A stretch of 64,000 bases of DNA from Gemmatimonadota bacterium (lineage in GTDB: Bacteria > Latescibacterota > UBA2968 > UBA8231), in NCBI GenBank assembly GCA_018660835.1, contig JABJJN010000080.1, positions 62,001 to 126,000 of the forward strand, written 5' to 3'. Of this stretch, positions 8,150-17,651 are shown piece after piece; the stretch's first letter is position 1, and each line of letters starts with the position of its first letter. Made by a program: the position numbers and the translations under genes. The notes under the pieces were generated by a model that was given only the letters and a program-made list of their open reading frames with translations, made no database searches and was not told where the DNA came from.

Positions 8150-10858
8150 CTACCCAATGCGCATTCGGATGTAATACCGCTCGCGGCCAGCGGACACACG
8201 ATGGGAAGAGACATAGCGGTCGAAGACACGTTCGAAACCGATACTCGTGCTCACGTCAATGCCACGATAGTTGCCGAAATTCTCCAAGACCAGGATGTAA
8301 TACCACGAGTCACGGTCGAGGAATGGGCGATCCTGATCTCGGTGTATCTCACGGAATGGGAGACCGAGCAACCCACCGCGCACGACCGTCTTTTCGGCGA
8401 GGCGATAGTCCCCCCGAAACATGGGCGTGATCGTGTAGGTGTCCTGTTTCAGCGTTTCGAGCTCGGCCTTCGTGCGCCGCACGGTTCCCTTCAGCATGGG
8501 GCCAAAGGTGAAATTTTCGCCGAGGTGCCAGGTGTAGTCGGCCCGTGCCACATACCCCACCGTCGTGAGGCGGCCACTCGGCTGAAAGAAGTTACCATCG
8601 TCTATTTCACGCTGGCTGTTCACCTCGAGGAGGACGTCGTTGTACACGTTCAGACTCGGTAGAGCATCCGTATTGAGATGGATACCAAAGACCAGTGTGT
8701 TTTGCAGACTGTTGCGCAGCAACAACCGATCCGGTAGCACCGAGTAAGAGCCGCCGGTAAACCGGTAGAGGTCGTTGCGGATATCGTCACGCACTCTCTT
8801 GCCGTAGTATCCCGCCTGTATCCGACCCAGCCCCGGCCATGACTCCACATAGTTGGCCTTCACGTAGCTGGCTCGATCGCTGCCACCACCTCCGGGTTGA
8901 TGCATGTTGTAGTAGCCAGCGCGTACGAAAGCGTCATCCACTTCCGGCAGCGGCCGCCAGGTCACGAACCCATGACCACCGCGACTGTCGAGGTCATAGG
9001 GATAGTCGGCTCGGTTGTCATTCTCCCAACCATCGATCTGACCATTGTTGTTGAAGTCATCGCCGAAGAAAAAGGGCTGGTCGTAGTAGGTCAGGATTCG
9101 ATTGGCACCGTTATACCAGACATTGTCCTGTACACCGTCGCGGTCGACATCCAGGCCGGGAAAGACGCCAAACCCCATGCCTGACCCAGGCGCCGGTGTT
9201 AGATTCAGTGAAGCGAAGCTTCGATCCTGTTCCCAACGATCGGGCCACTCGTCGCGGTCGTCATTGTCGTCTACCAACTGAAAAGACGAGATCACATTCT
9301 GCCGCGGATTCTGCATCAACGCCTGGAATGTCGTTGAATAGTCAGAGGGCATGTTGGCGTATTCAAAGCCTACGTCCCAGCTACCGTTATCTCGGAACAG
9401 ATTGACAAAGTAGGCATCACCATCCGTGGACAGGCGTTTTCCAGATCCTGAGGGATAGCGAAAGTAGGATGTGTTACGCGAGAATTCGCCCCACGCCTCG
9501 AAGCCGAGCAACTTGGCCTCGAAATTCACGCCATAAAGCACGGTGCCTGTCGGAAATCCGTAGCGAAAACTGACCCAGCCCATGTTGCTTTGGTCCTGGA
9601 CATTGTCCGCCGCCCGTTTCACCGTGTGCCAATCCCGCCACTGCACATCATTTCCGATCCAGCCCAGAGCGCTGGCTACGTCAATGACATAGTCGCCGGC
9701 AGCCAACGCACGGAAACGCACCTGTTTGGCATCGGCGGGCACTTCGAATCGATAGATGAGGATATCCGTGCCATTCGCTTCCAGAAATGGTGTCTCAGCA
9801 TGAGAGACATCCTCGCCGGAGTTGAAGAACAATCCTCCACTGGTGAAGTTGCTCAAGGCGCCGGTGCGCGTGTACCCCTCCTTGACGATCTCCTCCATCA
9901 GATAGCTTTCAATCAGCCAGGAGGGTCGGTCCGCACGTTGCAGGGAGATCTCACTATCTCCCAAACCGATCTCTCGGTTTGACTCGCCGATAAGGACGGG
10001 AACAGATCGCACAATCCGCACCATGGGTTCGATGTCGTCTCGTTGCTCACCGTCGATGTGGATCTGCATTCTGAAGACACGGGGACCATTGTCATCCCAA
10101 TACGAATCGTCGCTGACGATGACGAAGACCGAACGTGCCTCTTCCAGGCTGGAAAAGGGCACGGCCCCCTTGAGAGAGCCATCCTTGCGTCCAGCAATGG
10201 CGTCAAAGTTGTGCACATTCACGTACGTGGAACCAAGCTTCAGAACACTGCCGAGATTCGTCTCCCAGTGACCACCTACCAGATAGGTTCCAAAGGAGGG
10301 ATTCCCAGAGATTCCCTCTGAGTTGACCTGCACACCGCTGCGGGTCAGGCCTGTGGCAAGCAACACAGGGTCGGACACGCGAGATCCGATGATGCTGAAA
10401 CTCGACTTTCGCGAGGAGGCATCGAACCGAATCCCATTCAGTCGACTGAGATTCAGTGTGAGAGGCGAAAACCGAGTCGGGATCGCGTCACCGACCATGA
10501 TCGACGCGGACCACCCCTGATAGGAGTCCATGCCGACCATGAGATTGCGGAAGATGCCGGGATAGAGTGGGCTCTTGAAAATCGCGCTGCCCCGCTCGGG
10601 CCCATCTGTGCGGGTTTCCTGGAGAGAGAAGACGGGGACGCCATCGATGAGATAGACACCGAAGGGGTCGTAGACTCGCCGCTCCACGTCTCGTTCATCA
10701 AAATCGCGGTAACCCAGTCGACTGATGTTCTCGTATCCCTCTTTCTCCCAGAGGGGGTAGTTGTCCCGAGAAATCAGCTGCGCATCCGCGTGACAGAACG
10801 ACAAGAGGAGTGCGGCAGTTGCCGCCAGGGAGGTCCCTGTGCTCGTCTTGGCTCTCAC
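8150..10858 (-). CDS. Outer-membrane barrel-like protein, paralog 3 of 3 (902 aa)
   Basis: This is the first of the three paralogs in transcription order. The start is GTG, supported by AAGG about 10 bases upstream and by the signal peptide that follows directly (about 1-26, ending ADAQ). It shares the DGVPVFSLQETRT and NGPRVFRMQIHIDGE blocks, the DDNDDRDEWPDRW/DVDRDGVQD/DDFNNNGQIDGWEND calcium loops (about 540-620) and the HQPGGGG motif at the start of the strand-rich region. It differs by a shorter C-terminal region ending in Gly. The three proteins are clearly homologous but too divergent for a recent duplication. The gene lies 79 bases downstream of a secreted FlgD-tail protein. Confidence 0.75.
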   Translation of the reverse strand: MRAKTSTGTSLAATAALLLSFCHADAQLISRDNYPLWEKEGYENISRLGYRDFDERDVERRVYDPFGVYLIDGVPVFSLQETRTDGPERGSAIFKSPLYPGIFRNLMVGMDSYQGWSASIMVGDAIPTRFSPLTLNLSRLNGIRFDASSRKSSFSIIGSRVSDPVLLATGLTRSGVQVNSEGISGNPSFGTYLVGGHWETNLGSVLKLGSTYVNVHNFDAIAGRKDGSLKGAVPFSSLEEARSVFVIVSDDSYWDDNGPRVFRMQIHIDGEQRDDIEPMVRIVRSVPVLIGESNREIGLGDSEISLQRADRPSWLIESYLMEEIVKEGYTRTGALSNFTSGGLFFNSGEDVSHAETPFLEANGTDILIYRFEVPADAKQVRFRALAAGDYVIDVASALGWIGNDVQWRDWHTVKRAADNVQDQSNMGWVSFRYGFPTGTVLYGVNFEAKLLGFEAWGEFSRNTSYFRYPSGSGKRLSTDGDAYFVNLFRDNGSWDVGFEYANMPSDYSTTFQALMQNPRQNVISSFQLVDDNDDRDEWPDRWEQDRSFASLNLTPAPGSGMGFGVFPGLDVDRDGVQDNVWYNGANRILTYYDQPFFFGDDFNNNGQIDGWENDNRADYPYDLDSRGGHGFVTWRPLPEVDDAFVRAGYYNMHQPGGGGSDRASYVKANYVESWPGLGRIQAGYYGKRVRDDIRNDLYRFTGGSYSVLPDRLLLRNSLQNTLVFGIHLNTDALPSLNVYNDVLLEVNSQREIDDGNFFQPSGRLTTVGYVARADYTWHLGENFTFGPMLKGTVRRTKAELETLKQDTYTITPMFRGDYRLAEKTVVRGGLLGLPFREIHRDQDRPFLDRDSWYYILVLENFGNYRGIDVSTSIGFERVFDRYVSSHRVSAGRERYYIRMRIG

Positions 10859-10937
10859 GACTGTCTGCCTTCTTGTACCATCTGCTCACACGCGGCCAAA
10901 GAGCGGACGCCCCCAGCCAGCAATGCGAGGATACGCA

Positions 10938-13094
10938 CTAATAGGCTACGTAGACGACACCGGTCGCCGTCTCGTCACCAGTGTCCAAATTGGCGGTCAC
11001 TGAAAACAGATAGATTCCTGGAGCGACGAGTTCGCCATTGTCATTCTTGCCGTCCCAGAAACCTGGAGACAGACGCGCCACGTCTGAGTCGATGCGCAGA
11101 TTCTGATAGCGTCCACCGATCAGCGTGGGTGTATCGAGTCGCCGCACGCGGCGGCCACCCATCTCGAAAACCTCCACATCTACGACACGTGGCTCGGAGA
11201 CCTTCGTCAAGGTGAACTCGAAGACGGTGAAATCGTTGATCCCATCGTTGTTTGGCGTGAAGACTTTTGGATAGGCCTTGACCCCGAACAGATCGCGGGC
11301 ATCGACGTCACTGACGAAGACTCTCCACGATTCGTCATCTTCGACACCTTCGCTCACGTTCTGCGGATCATCGGAACCCGGACTGAAGAGGAAGGCGCGA
11401 AACTCATGCGTGTCTGTGAACAGTGCCGCTTCAAACAAGACGTCGAGATCGATCTGTTCCGCATCGGCCGAGCTCAGGGGCGGATCAAAGCGGATATCGA
11501 GATCGCGCACGCCGCCTGGCGTCACATGCAGGACACGCCCAAGCGCCGTGATTCCTTCTTCACTGGTGGGATACTCTTGCACACTGATCTGCTCGCCGAG
11601 CAGAACGAGTCCATTCACGACTGAGGGCTGGCTCGGCAGGCGAATTCGAACCGTCTCCACAAGATCGCCCTCGGCCAATTGCAACTGGAGGCGGTAGACA
11701 AATGGAGTTTCTACACCCATCGCCGCCTCGTGTGGCGCGACGGATCCACTGGCGCCTCGGGCGGCGATGCCCGCTGCATCAAAGTCGATCTCAAGACTGT
11801 CGACTGTCGGCGTAAATTCCAGGTCCTCCGTATGCAGATTCACCCGATAGCGTAAATAGCGGCGCGGCTCAGGAGAGGGCATGAAGATGTCCGAATCTTC
11901 AAAGGATTCGCTCCAGGCGCTCCAGCTGGGATCGGTCGTATCGGGACTGTCGCCGGTGCTGAATTGCAAGTCCACCGATGTTGAGGGCGGAGTGTCCGCC
12001 CACCAGCGGACCCGTCCAAAGTTCTTGACCGTATCCGGATCACCCAGATCTAAGGGCGCCGAGACAAACGCGCCGTCAGAAAGGAAGTCGACGCCGTAGA
12101 TCTGAACTTCTGTCACTTTCGCTGGATCACTGCCTACTTCAGCCTGCGTGACTTGCACCCGAACATAGCGAGCCAATACAGGATTGAACTGGACCTCCGT
12201 GAACACGAAGTCCTCAATGTCATTGAGTCCGCCCATTTCGATCCAGCGTGATTGATCCTCGCTGATCTGAACTGAATAACCCAGCAGAGAATTACCTTCG
12301 TAGGTCTCGTTGCCATCCGGCGGCTTGGTAATCACGCGGACACGATTGATACGGGTCAGCTCGGGCAGGGTGAGATCGACCACCCGATTCAAGGCCCCCA
12401 GCCCCTGAGGAAGGGACCAAACCGGTGTGCCGATACGACCGTCTGTGATGCCCACTTCGCTGGCATTCAGCCCGAGAGCGATATTCTGTCCCCCCTGATC
12501 AGCCAGGATGATCTGTCCCGCCGCCGAACTGCCAAGGTTGACGTCATCGGGATATCCGGCCACAACTTCCGCCTCTGGGTGGAAGATGCCGCCCGTCACC
12601 TGCGATCGGTCGATCGTGCCGGCGCGCACGCGCGCCCAACTGCTACTGACGTTGGCTGTCGTCCAGTCAGTCCCGACCTGTTCGTCTCCGGTCCAGTACC
12701 ACAGGGACGTCTCGTCCGTAAAGGTGCTGCGAACCACCAGCGAACCACCCTCGACGCTGACGATCAACCCATTGCCCTGCTGGGCCGCAAGGTTTGTCAC
12801 GACGATGGCGATGTCATTGTTCCCCGACTCGAGCGAGACGGGTGCTTGTTCTGCCGTTTGCCAGTTAGGATCGGCGGCAACTTCAACGCCGTTGACATAG
12901 AGCGTGTACTTGCCGACGGCTGTGACTTGCAATGCCGCCTCTACCGCTTCTTCGACCGCAAAGGTGTGGCGGTAGTAGGTGGTTTGCTCCCAGTGGCCAA
13001 TACGAAGTGTGTCACCGTCGGCCTGGCCGCTGACGAGGACGACAATCAGGAGAGCTAGGACGAGCGAAGGATTTCTTCTACCCACAGAGATCAT
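10938..13094 (-). CDS. Secreted F5/8-type-C domain protein with FlgD/T9SS-like C-terminal tail
   Basis: About 718 residues. I prefer the ATG at 13094: a purine-rich GGGAAG sits just upstream and a clean signal peptide follows (about 1-27). The frame is open to 13199, but that extension looks non-coding. The N-terminal part (about 28-190) looks like a jelly-roll domain. A discoidin/F5-8C-like domain spans about 195-337 (RINRVRVIT, GYSVQISEDQSRW, ARYVRVQVTQAEV). A beta-sandwich region follows. The C-terminal about 105 residues form a gliding-motility/FlgD-like module (KVFTPNNDGINDF, then GFWDGKNDNGELVAPGIYLF). I infer a surface-exposed, carbohydrate- or surface-binding protein exported together with the downstream barrel proteins. 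Confidence 0.75.
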   Translation of the reverse strand: MISVGRRNPSLVLALLIVVLVSGQADGDTLRIGHWEQTTYYRHTFAVEEAVEAALQVTAVGKYTLYVNGVEVAADPNWQTAEQAPVSLESGNNDIAIVVTNLAAQQGNGLIVSVEGGSLVVRSTFTDETSLWYWTGDEQVGTDWTTANVSSSWARVRAGTIDRSQVTGGIFHPEAEVVAGYPDDVNLGSSAAGQIILADQGGQNIALGLNASEVGITDGRIGTPVWSLPQGLGALNRVVDLTLPELTRINRVRVITKPPDGNETYEGNSLLGYSVQISEDQSRWIEMGGLNDIEDFVFTEVQFNPVLARYVRVQVTQAEVGSDPAKVTEVQIYGVDFLSDGAFVSAPLDLGDPDTVKNFGRVRWWADTPPSTSVDLQFSTGDSPDTTDPSWSAWSESFEDSDIFMPSPEPRRYLRYRVNLHTEDLEFTPTVDSLEIDFDAAGIAARGASGSVAPHEAAMGVETPFVYRLQLQLAEGDLVETVRIRLPSQPSVVNGLVLLGEQISVQEYPTSEEGITALGRVLHVTPGGVRDLDIRFDPPLSSADAEQIDLDVLFEAALFTDTHEFRAFLFSPGSDDPQNVSEGVEDDESWRVFVSDVDARDLFGVKAYPKVFTPNNDGINDFTVFEFTLTKVSEPRVVDVEVFEMGGRRVRRLDTPTLIGGRYQNLRIDSDVARLSPGFWDGKNDNGELVAPGIYLFSVTANLDTGDETATGVVYVAY

Positions 13095-13282
13095 CTTCCC
13101 TTCCCCACATATGCATCTTCGGGTGAATGGATCGTGCTCGTGATGAGCGAATCCGACGCTGGAATGAAAATCCGAGGGAACATTCTGTAGAACGAACAAG
13201 GTGAACGATCATTCCAAGGATGACCGTCCACCTCGTCCATGGGTCGTAACGACTTTCTAAACCCTACTTGTGTTCCTGCACC

Positions 13283-15202
13283 CTACTTGAGCAGTGTCAT
13301 CTTCTTGGTCTGCGAGAAGTGACCCGCTTGCAGGCTGTAGAGATAAACACCATTGGCCATGCTGGCTCCAGTCTCGTCGGTACCGTCCCAAACACTCTGG
13401 TACGAGCCCGCCGCGACATAACCCTGGTGCAACGTCTTCACGAGTTGACCCTGCAGGTTGAATACCTGAAGGACCACTTGTTCGTCCTGAGGCAAGCTGA
13501 AACGGATCGTAGCCTCTGGATTGAAAGGGTTCGGATAGGCGTCATCCAGAGCGTGGCTGGATGGCAGCGTCGCAACTTCGAGAGCTTCCACAGCCGTAGA
13601 GGCGCCACCCGGATTGATCAAAGCAGACTTGGAGTCGTAAGGGAAGTGAATCGCCTGACGCGCCGGGAAACCGGTGAAGTCAGGAACGTCCATCGGGTCG
13701 GTACCGCCACCGCGACGTGATCCGATATCCCAGTAGAGACCGTCATATGGACCATCTTCTTCGATCGACTCAACCCACTGCGGCCAGTGAGCCGGTGCAT
13801 GGCTCGCCAACATATGCAGAATACCCGTGCCGTCCGGACCAAGAATGTCGACGGTCGCCGACGTAGCACCGAGCAATGGGATGAAAGCGAAACCATGACC
13901 GTCCTTGCTTCCTGAACCCGAGGTGTTCCACGGTGTCAGAGCGAAGGAGCCGAAGTCGAAGTCACCCGTGTCGGGATTGCGGCTGTCGGCGAAACCATCA
14001 CCATTGTTGTTCGTCCACATCAATTCACCGTCAAGGCTGACCTTGACGTGCAGTGGTGCAGCGTAACCAACGGCATAGATACCTGTGCCATCGACCCAGA
14101 TATCATGTGGGCTGAAAGCCTGGTTGCCGGCGCCGACGTCGATCACATTCCACTCAGACAGATCGATCACGTCGACCACTTCACCAGTGGCCGCATCCTG
14201 AATACCTACCTGTGAATGTGCCGGCAGGTCACCACCGCGATCATAGGTCGGGTAGTAGATACGACCTTCCCACACATCGATACCGGTGGATCCATTCTTG
14301 ACGTTACCATCGCTGAAGGGAGCGAACTTCATGCGTCCGTCGCCTTCACTGCCGAAGTTGCGGTCAAGCGTGACCTGGCCATTGGCCGGATCTACACTGA
14401 ACTTGATCGCGCCATAGACCGCAGTTACTCCGTCGACGATCTCGTGGCTGTCACCGTAGAAGTCGCCGGGCAACGAGCCATACTGCTTGCCGTTACCGCC
14501 ACCCTGCCACACTGCTGGCACGATGTCATCTTCGTGAAACACGGTCATCAGCTCGTCTTCGACATCGATCGCCTGATAGGCACCCGGCGTCTCGAGCCAG
14601 TTCGTGCCGACCTTGCTGAGAATCATGTGTCGAGGACCATCGGTGGTGAGGCGTGACGCGCCACCACCGGTGACCGTGAACAGGTCACCATTGCCATCTT
14701 TGGCCAAAGCGGACTCAGCCGTGTGACGTGCATTGGTGTAGGCAACCATGTTGATCGGCGCCTGATCGTCGAGACCGATGACGAAGTAGCGATAGCTACC
14801 CGTCGGATCTACGGCGTTGCCGTCCATGTCCGTGCCGTCCCACGAGAGGGAATGCGAACCCGCCTCGAAGCGGGATCCAGCGGACACGTGCAGGGCGTAG
14901 TCGACTTCCTGATAGGTGTGCCAGTTGATCTCACCACCTGTGGTGAGACCAGGTAGATCCGAATCAGGCAGATTCGTATACACGGCCAGGTACACCGTAG
15001 CCGCCGAACCAGTCATGCTGAAAGGAATACTGACGGGGAAACTGGTGACATTCATGTCAGACACAGACAGGGTCAGCACCGTTGGCATGCGACTCTCGGT
15101 GATCTGATTTTCCTCGCCGCCAATGGCACCCTGGGCAAGCGCGCCACCGACCGAAACCAGCAGCATCGCTGCTGAGACACGCAGTTGTTTTCCAACTGTC
15201 AT
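13283..15202 (-). CDS. Secreted protein with YPNPFNP (T9SS type A-like) sorting tail
   Basis: The protein has 639 residues. The ATG at 15202 has GGAG about 9 bases upstream, and a signal peptide follows (about 1-24, ending ALAQG). A FlgD-like segment lies at about 95-140 (HSLSWDGTDMDGNAVDPTG). A long central region carries repeated Asp/Gly loops and short blade-like patterns (PHDIWVDGTGIYAVG), suggesting a beta-propeller, but I cannot assign a family. Residues about 550-639 are a classical sorting module: DAYPNPFNPEATIRFSLP, then WDGTDETGASMANGVYLY, and a final KKMTLLK. It is first in the leftward train and has a candidate promoter upstream. It is probably a cell-surface or released protein. 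The substrate is unknown. Confidence 0.75.
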   Translation of the reverse strand: MTVGKQLRVSAAMLLVSVGGALAQGAIGGEENQITESRMPTVLTLSVSDMNVTSFPVSIPFSMTGSAATVYLAVYTNLPDSDLPGLTTGGEINWHTYQEVDYALHVSAGSRFEAGSHSLSWDGTDMDGNAVDPTGSYRYFVIGLDDQAPINMVAYTNARHTAESALAKDGNGDLFTVTGGGASRLTTDGPRHMILSKVGTNWLETPGAYQAIDVEDELMTVFHEDDIVPAVWQGGGNGKQYGSLPGDFYGDSHEIVDGVTAVYGAIKFSVDPANGQVTLDRNFGSEGDGRMKFAPFSDGNVKNGSTGIDVWEGRIYYPTYDRGGDLPAHSQVGIQDAATGEVVDVIDLSEWNVIDVGAGNQAFSPHDIWVDGTGIYAVGYAAPLHVKVSLDGELMWTNNNGDGFADSRNPDTGDFDFGSFALTPWNTSGSGSKDGHGFAFIPLLGATSATVDILGPDGTGILHMLASHAPAHWPQWVESIEEDGPYDGLYWDIGSRRGGGTDPMDVPDFTGFPARQAIHFPYDSKSALINPGGASTAVEALEVATLPSSHALDDAYPNPFNPEATIRFSLPQDEQVVLQVFNLQGQLVKTLHQGYVAAGSYQSVWDGTDETGASMANGVYLYSLQAGHFSQTKKMTLLK

Positions 15203-15579
15203 GGGCTACTCCACATATGGTGTGCACTGACAGGTGATCTGCCCGTGCGGGTTTAAAAGTCCAACTCACCTGCTTTGGGCCGCCCCAGACTGCGTAGCGA
15301 TCTACCGTTTGAAGCAGGTAATTCGCCGCCAATATAGCCTAGTGCATGGGCTTGGCAAACTTTTTTTTGACAGATTCACAACCCGTTTCAAAGTCTCGCG
15401 AAGAAAGGCCTTTGCGACAGGTAGATAGACGATGTGACCTGCCGTCCCCGGAACGCTACTATTAGCCGCAGTTTTGACCGTAGCCACGTTTCAGCCCATC
15501 CTGAATGACTTGGTCCAAGTGGTCCAAATTGCGGCAGATTCCTGCGATCCTGGCGTGATGGTCCCGCTCGAGTGAGGAA
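15203..15579. other. Divergent intergenic region of 377 bases
   Basis: It separates the leftward surface-protein train from the rightward membrane protein gene. It holds the minus-strand promoter candidate at 15331-15358, a run of eight T around 15361-15368 directly before a TTGACA, and a short direct repeat GGTCCAAGT/GGTCCAAAT at 15512-15529. The TTGG-T-CCAA in this repeat is palindromic, so it could be a small operator for the rightward gene. I see no open reading frame with coding character and no RNA gene. Confidence 0.5.
15331..15358 (-). promoter_or_regulatory. Candidate sigma70-type promoter for the leftward surface-protein train
   Basis: On the minus strand TTGCCA (15358-15353) is followed after 16 bases by TATATT (15336-15331). 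Transcription would start near 15324 and leave a leader of about 120 bases before the ATG at 15202. This was identified by eye from consensus resemblance only. Confidence 0.4.
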
Positions 15580-17577
15580 ATGATGCGCGAGTCGATGCAG
15601 CAGGAATTGAAGGGGGATTCTTCCCAAAGAGAGGAGCCTGCCCAGGGGGTAACGGTGCGAGCCTTCCTGATGGGCCTGGTTTGCTCTGCTGTTGTGGCGG
15701 GGGGGACGCAATACGGCGAGATCTATCTGAGAAGCTCCCGTATGTCCGATGACTTCAGCATGGGCGGCGCGATCTTCGTTTTCTTCTTCGTCGTCGCCGT
15801 CGTTAATGTCGTCCTCAAGCTGATCGGACCGAGAGCGGCCTTCGCCCGTGGCGAGTTGATCCTCATTTACGTGATGATGATGACCTCCTGCGCCGTGACC
15901 GGCATGGGACTGACGCACTATCAGATTCCATTGATGGCGACGCTGTCGTACTTCTCGACACCAGAAAACGCCTGGGCGACACTCATCGCGCCGCACGTTT
16001 CGGGTTGGATGGTGGTAGAGGATCCTCTTGCAGCCAAACACTTCTTCGAAGGGCTGCCGGAGCATATGCCGCTTCCGTGGGGAGCCTGGCTGAAGCCATT
16101 TGCGTATTGGAGCGTGTTCTTTCTGGCTCTCTACTTCGCCATGACAGCGATCATGGTCATCCTCAGGAAGCAATGGAGCCACAATGAGCGGTTGATCTAC
16201 CCCATGATCCGGGTTCCTCTCGACATGATCGGCGATGAGGATCGTGGCAATCTGCTGTCGGGATTCTTCAAGAACCCCGTCATGTGGGCTGGTTTCTTCG
16301 TCGCCTCTTTCGTGACATCATCCATTGGTCTCAGCGCGTACTACGACTTCATCCCCCAGATCAACGTCCTCTATCCGGGGACGACGATCAGTATGCTCAG
16401 AAACACGATCAACCTGCAATTCATGATCAGCTTTCCTGTCCTCGGCTTTGCCTATCTGATCAATCAGGATGTGGCCTTTGGCCTGTGGTTCTTCGACGTC
16501 ATCGCCAAGATCATGGACGGCGTGCTCAACACGGTAGGACTCTATCTGCGCCTTCGCGTCAACCACTATGGCAGTGCCTCGGGGATCTTCTCCTCGACGG
16601 CCATTGGCGCCATGGTGACGCTGGTGATCTATGGCCTGTGGGTGGGACGTGGACACCTGAAGGACGTATTCAGAAAAGCCTTCAAGGGTGATCCCGAAGT
16701 AGACGATACGAACGAGATTCTCTCTTACCGCAGCGCCGTCTTCGGATTGATCGCATCGGTGATCATCATGCTCGGCTGGCTCGATGCGGCAGGACTGCCC
16801 GTATGGGCGGGAATGCTGTTTCTGTTCATCGCCTTCGTCATCTTCATCGCTATTTCCCGCCTTGTCGTGGAAGGAGGATTGGCGGCCTGCAGGGCACCCT
16901 TGATCGCGTCAAACTTCATGCTGTATGCAGTGGGCACACCGGCGTTAGGTGCAAAGGCCGTAACGGCTCTCGGCTTCTCCTATGGCTGGGCCTCTGACAT
17001 CCGGACATTCCTGATGGCTTCGATCGCCAATGCGTTGAAGCTTCTCGATGAGCCCTGCTTCCGCGAGCGCAAGCGTTGGATCTTCGGCTGTATCGTGGCG
17101 TCCCTCATCGTATCGGTGGTGGTGTCTTTTGGTCTGATGCTGCACCTGGCCTACGATGTGGGCGGCGTCAACATCCACTCCTGGTTCTGCCTCGGAGCCA
17201 ACTTGCTGCCATTCAACATGGTCGCCACAGTGGTCAGCCGACCCATCGATGTGACGTGGCCCATGTGGATGAACATGGGTTTCGGCGGCTCGCTGATGGG
17301 ACTGCTGACATTTCTCCGCTATAAGTATCTGTGGTGGCCGCTGCATCCTCTCGGACTGACCGTTGCTGGCAGCACGGTGATGAACTGGACCTGGTTCAGC
17401 ATCTTCCTGGCTTGGATGATCAAGGTCCTTGTATTGCGGTATGGGGGTCCGAAAATGTTTCGCGCCACGCGCCCCTTCTTTCTCGGCATGGTTCTGGGAC
17501 AGTTCGTGTCCGCCGGTGTGTGGACGATCATCGACGGCTTCAATAGCATGACGGACAACATGATCTTCGTCGTCTGA
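15580..17577 (+). CDS. Polytopic inner-membrane protein (DUF6784/DUF6785-like, transporter-like)
   Basis: The protein has 665 residues with at least ten hydrophobic segments. The clearest are at about 28-45, 60-82, 90-112, 175-195, 235-255, 383-402, 408-428 and 500-522. Conserved-looking loops include YPMIRVPLDMIGDE, RLVVEGGLAACRAP and GGVNIHSWFCLGANLLP. The architecture resembles the DUF6785/DUF6784 membrane proteins common in Planctomycetes, Poribacteria and Latescibacteria, which look like oligopeptide-transporter relatives. That assignment is from memory of the family and is not tested here. GAGG lies 2-3 bases before the first ATG (15580) and about 5 before the second (15583), so the second may be the real start. 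It is the only obvious transporter candidate in the window. It is monocistronic, facing the convergent M28 gene. Confidence 0.7.
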   Translation: MMRESMQQELKGDSSQREEPAQGVTVRAFLMGLVCSAVVAGGTQYGEIYLRSSRMSDDFSMGGAIFVFFFVVAVVNVVLKLIGPRAAFARGELILIYVMMMTSCAVTGMGLTHYQIPLMATLSYFSTPENAWATLIAPHVSGWMVVEDPLAAKHFFEGLPEHMPLPWGAWLKPFAYWSVFFLALYFAMTAIMVILRKQWSHNERLIYPMIRVPLDMIGDEDRGNLLSGFFKNPVMWAGFFVASFVTSSIGLSAYYDFIPQINVLYPGTTISMLRNTINLQFMISFPVLGFAYLINQDVAFGLWFFDVIAKIMDGVLNTVGLYLRLRVNHYGSASGIFSSTAIGAMVTLVIYGLWVGRGHLKDVFRKAFKGDPEVDDTNEILSYRSAVFGLIASVIIMLGWLDAAGLPVWAGMLFLFIAFVIFIAISRLVVEGGLAACRAPLIASNFMLYAVGTPALGAKAVTALGFSYGWASDIRTFLMASIANALKLLDEPCFRERKRWIFGCIVASLIVSVVVSFGLMLHLAYDVGGVNIHSWFCLGANLLPFNMVATVVSRPIDVTWPMWMNMGFGGSLMGLLTFLRYKYLWWPLHPLGLTVAGSTVMNWTWFSIFLAWMIKVLVLRYGGPKMFRATRPFFLGMVLGQFVSAGVWTIIDGFNSMTDNMIFVV

Positions 17578-17651
17578 GGCAATCAGAGATTCAGCCAGCT
17601 CTCTCCCTGAGCGACTGGACCTCAGAAGGGCTGGCCCCAAAACAGCTGGGC

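Noticed and set aside
10938-13199. Longer N-terminus of the F5/8C protein starting at 13199
   Set aside because: The extra 35 residues precede a clean signal peptide and look like translated leader sequence.
15340-15370. T-run after a partial hairpin, considered as an intrinsic terminator
   Set aside because: The possible stems are only 4-5 bp and no gene upstream on the plus strand needs it.
15388-16182. Long minus-strand open frame opposite the membrane protein gene
   Set aside because: His/Arg/Gln-rich antisense shadow of the polytopic membrane protein; no family pattern.
17578-17651. GGCCC/GGGCC inverted repeat between convergent genes as a terminator
   Set aside because: Only a 5-bp stem and no T-tract on either strand.
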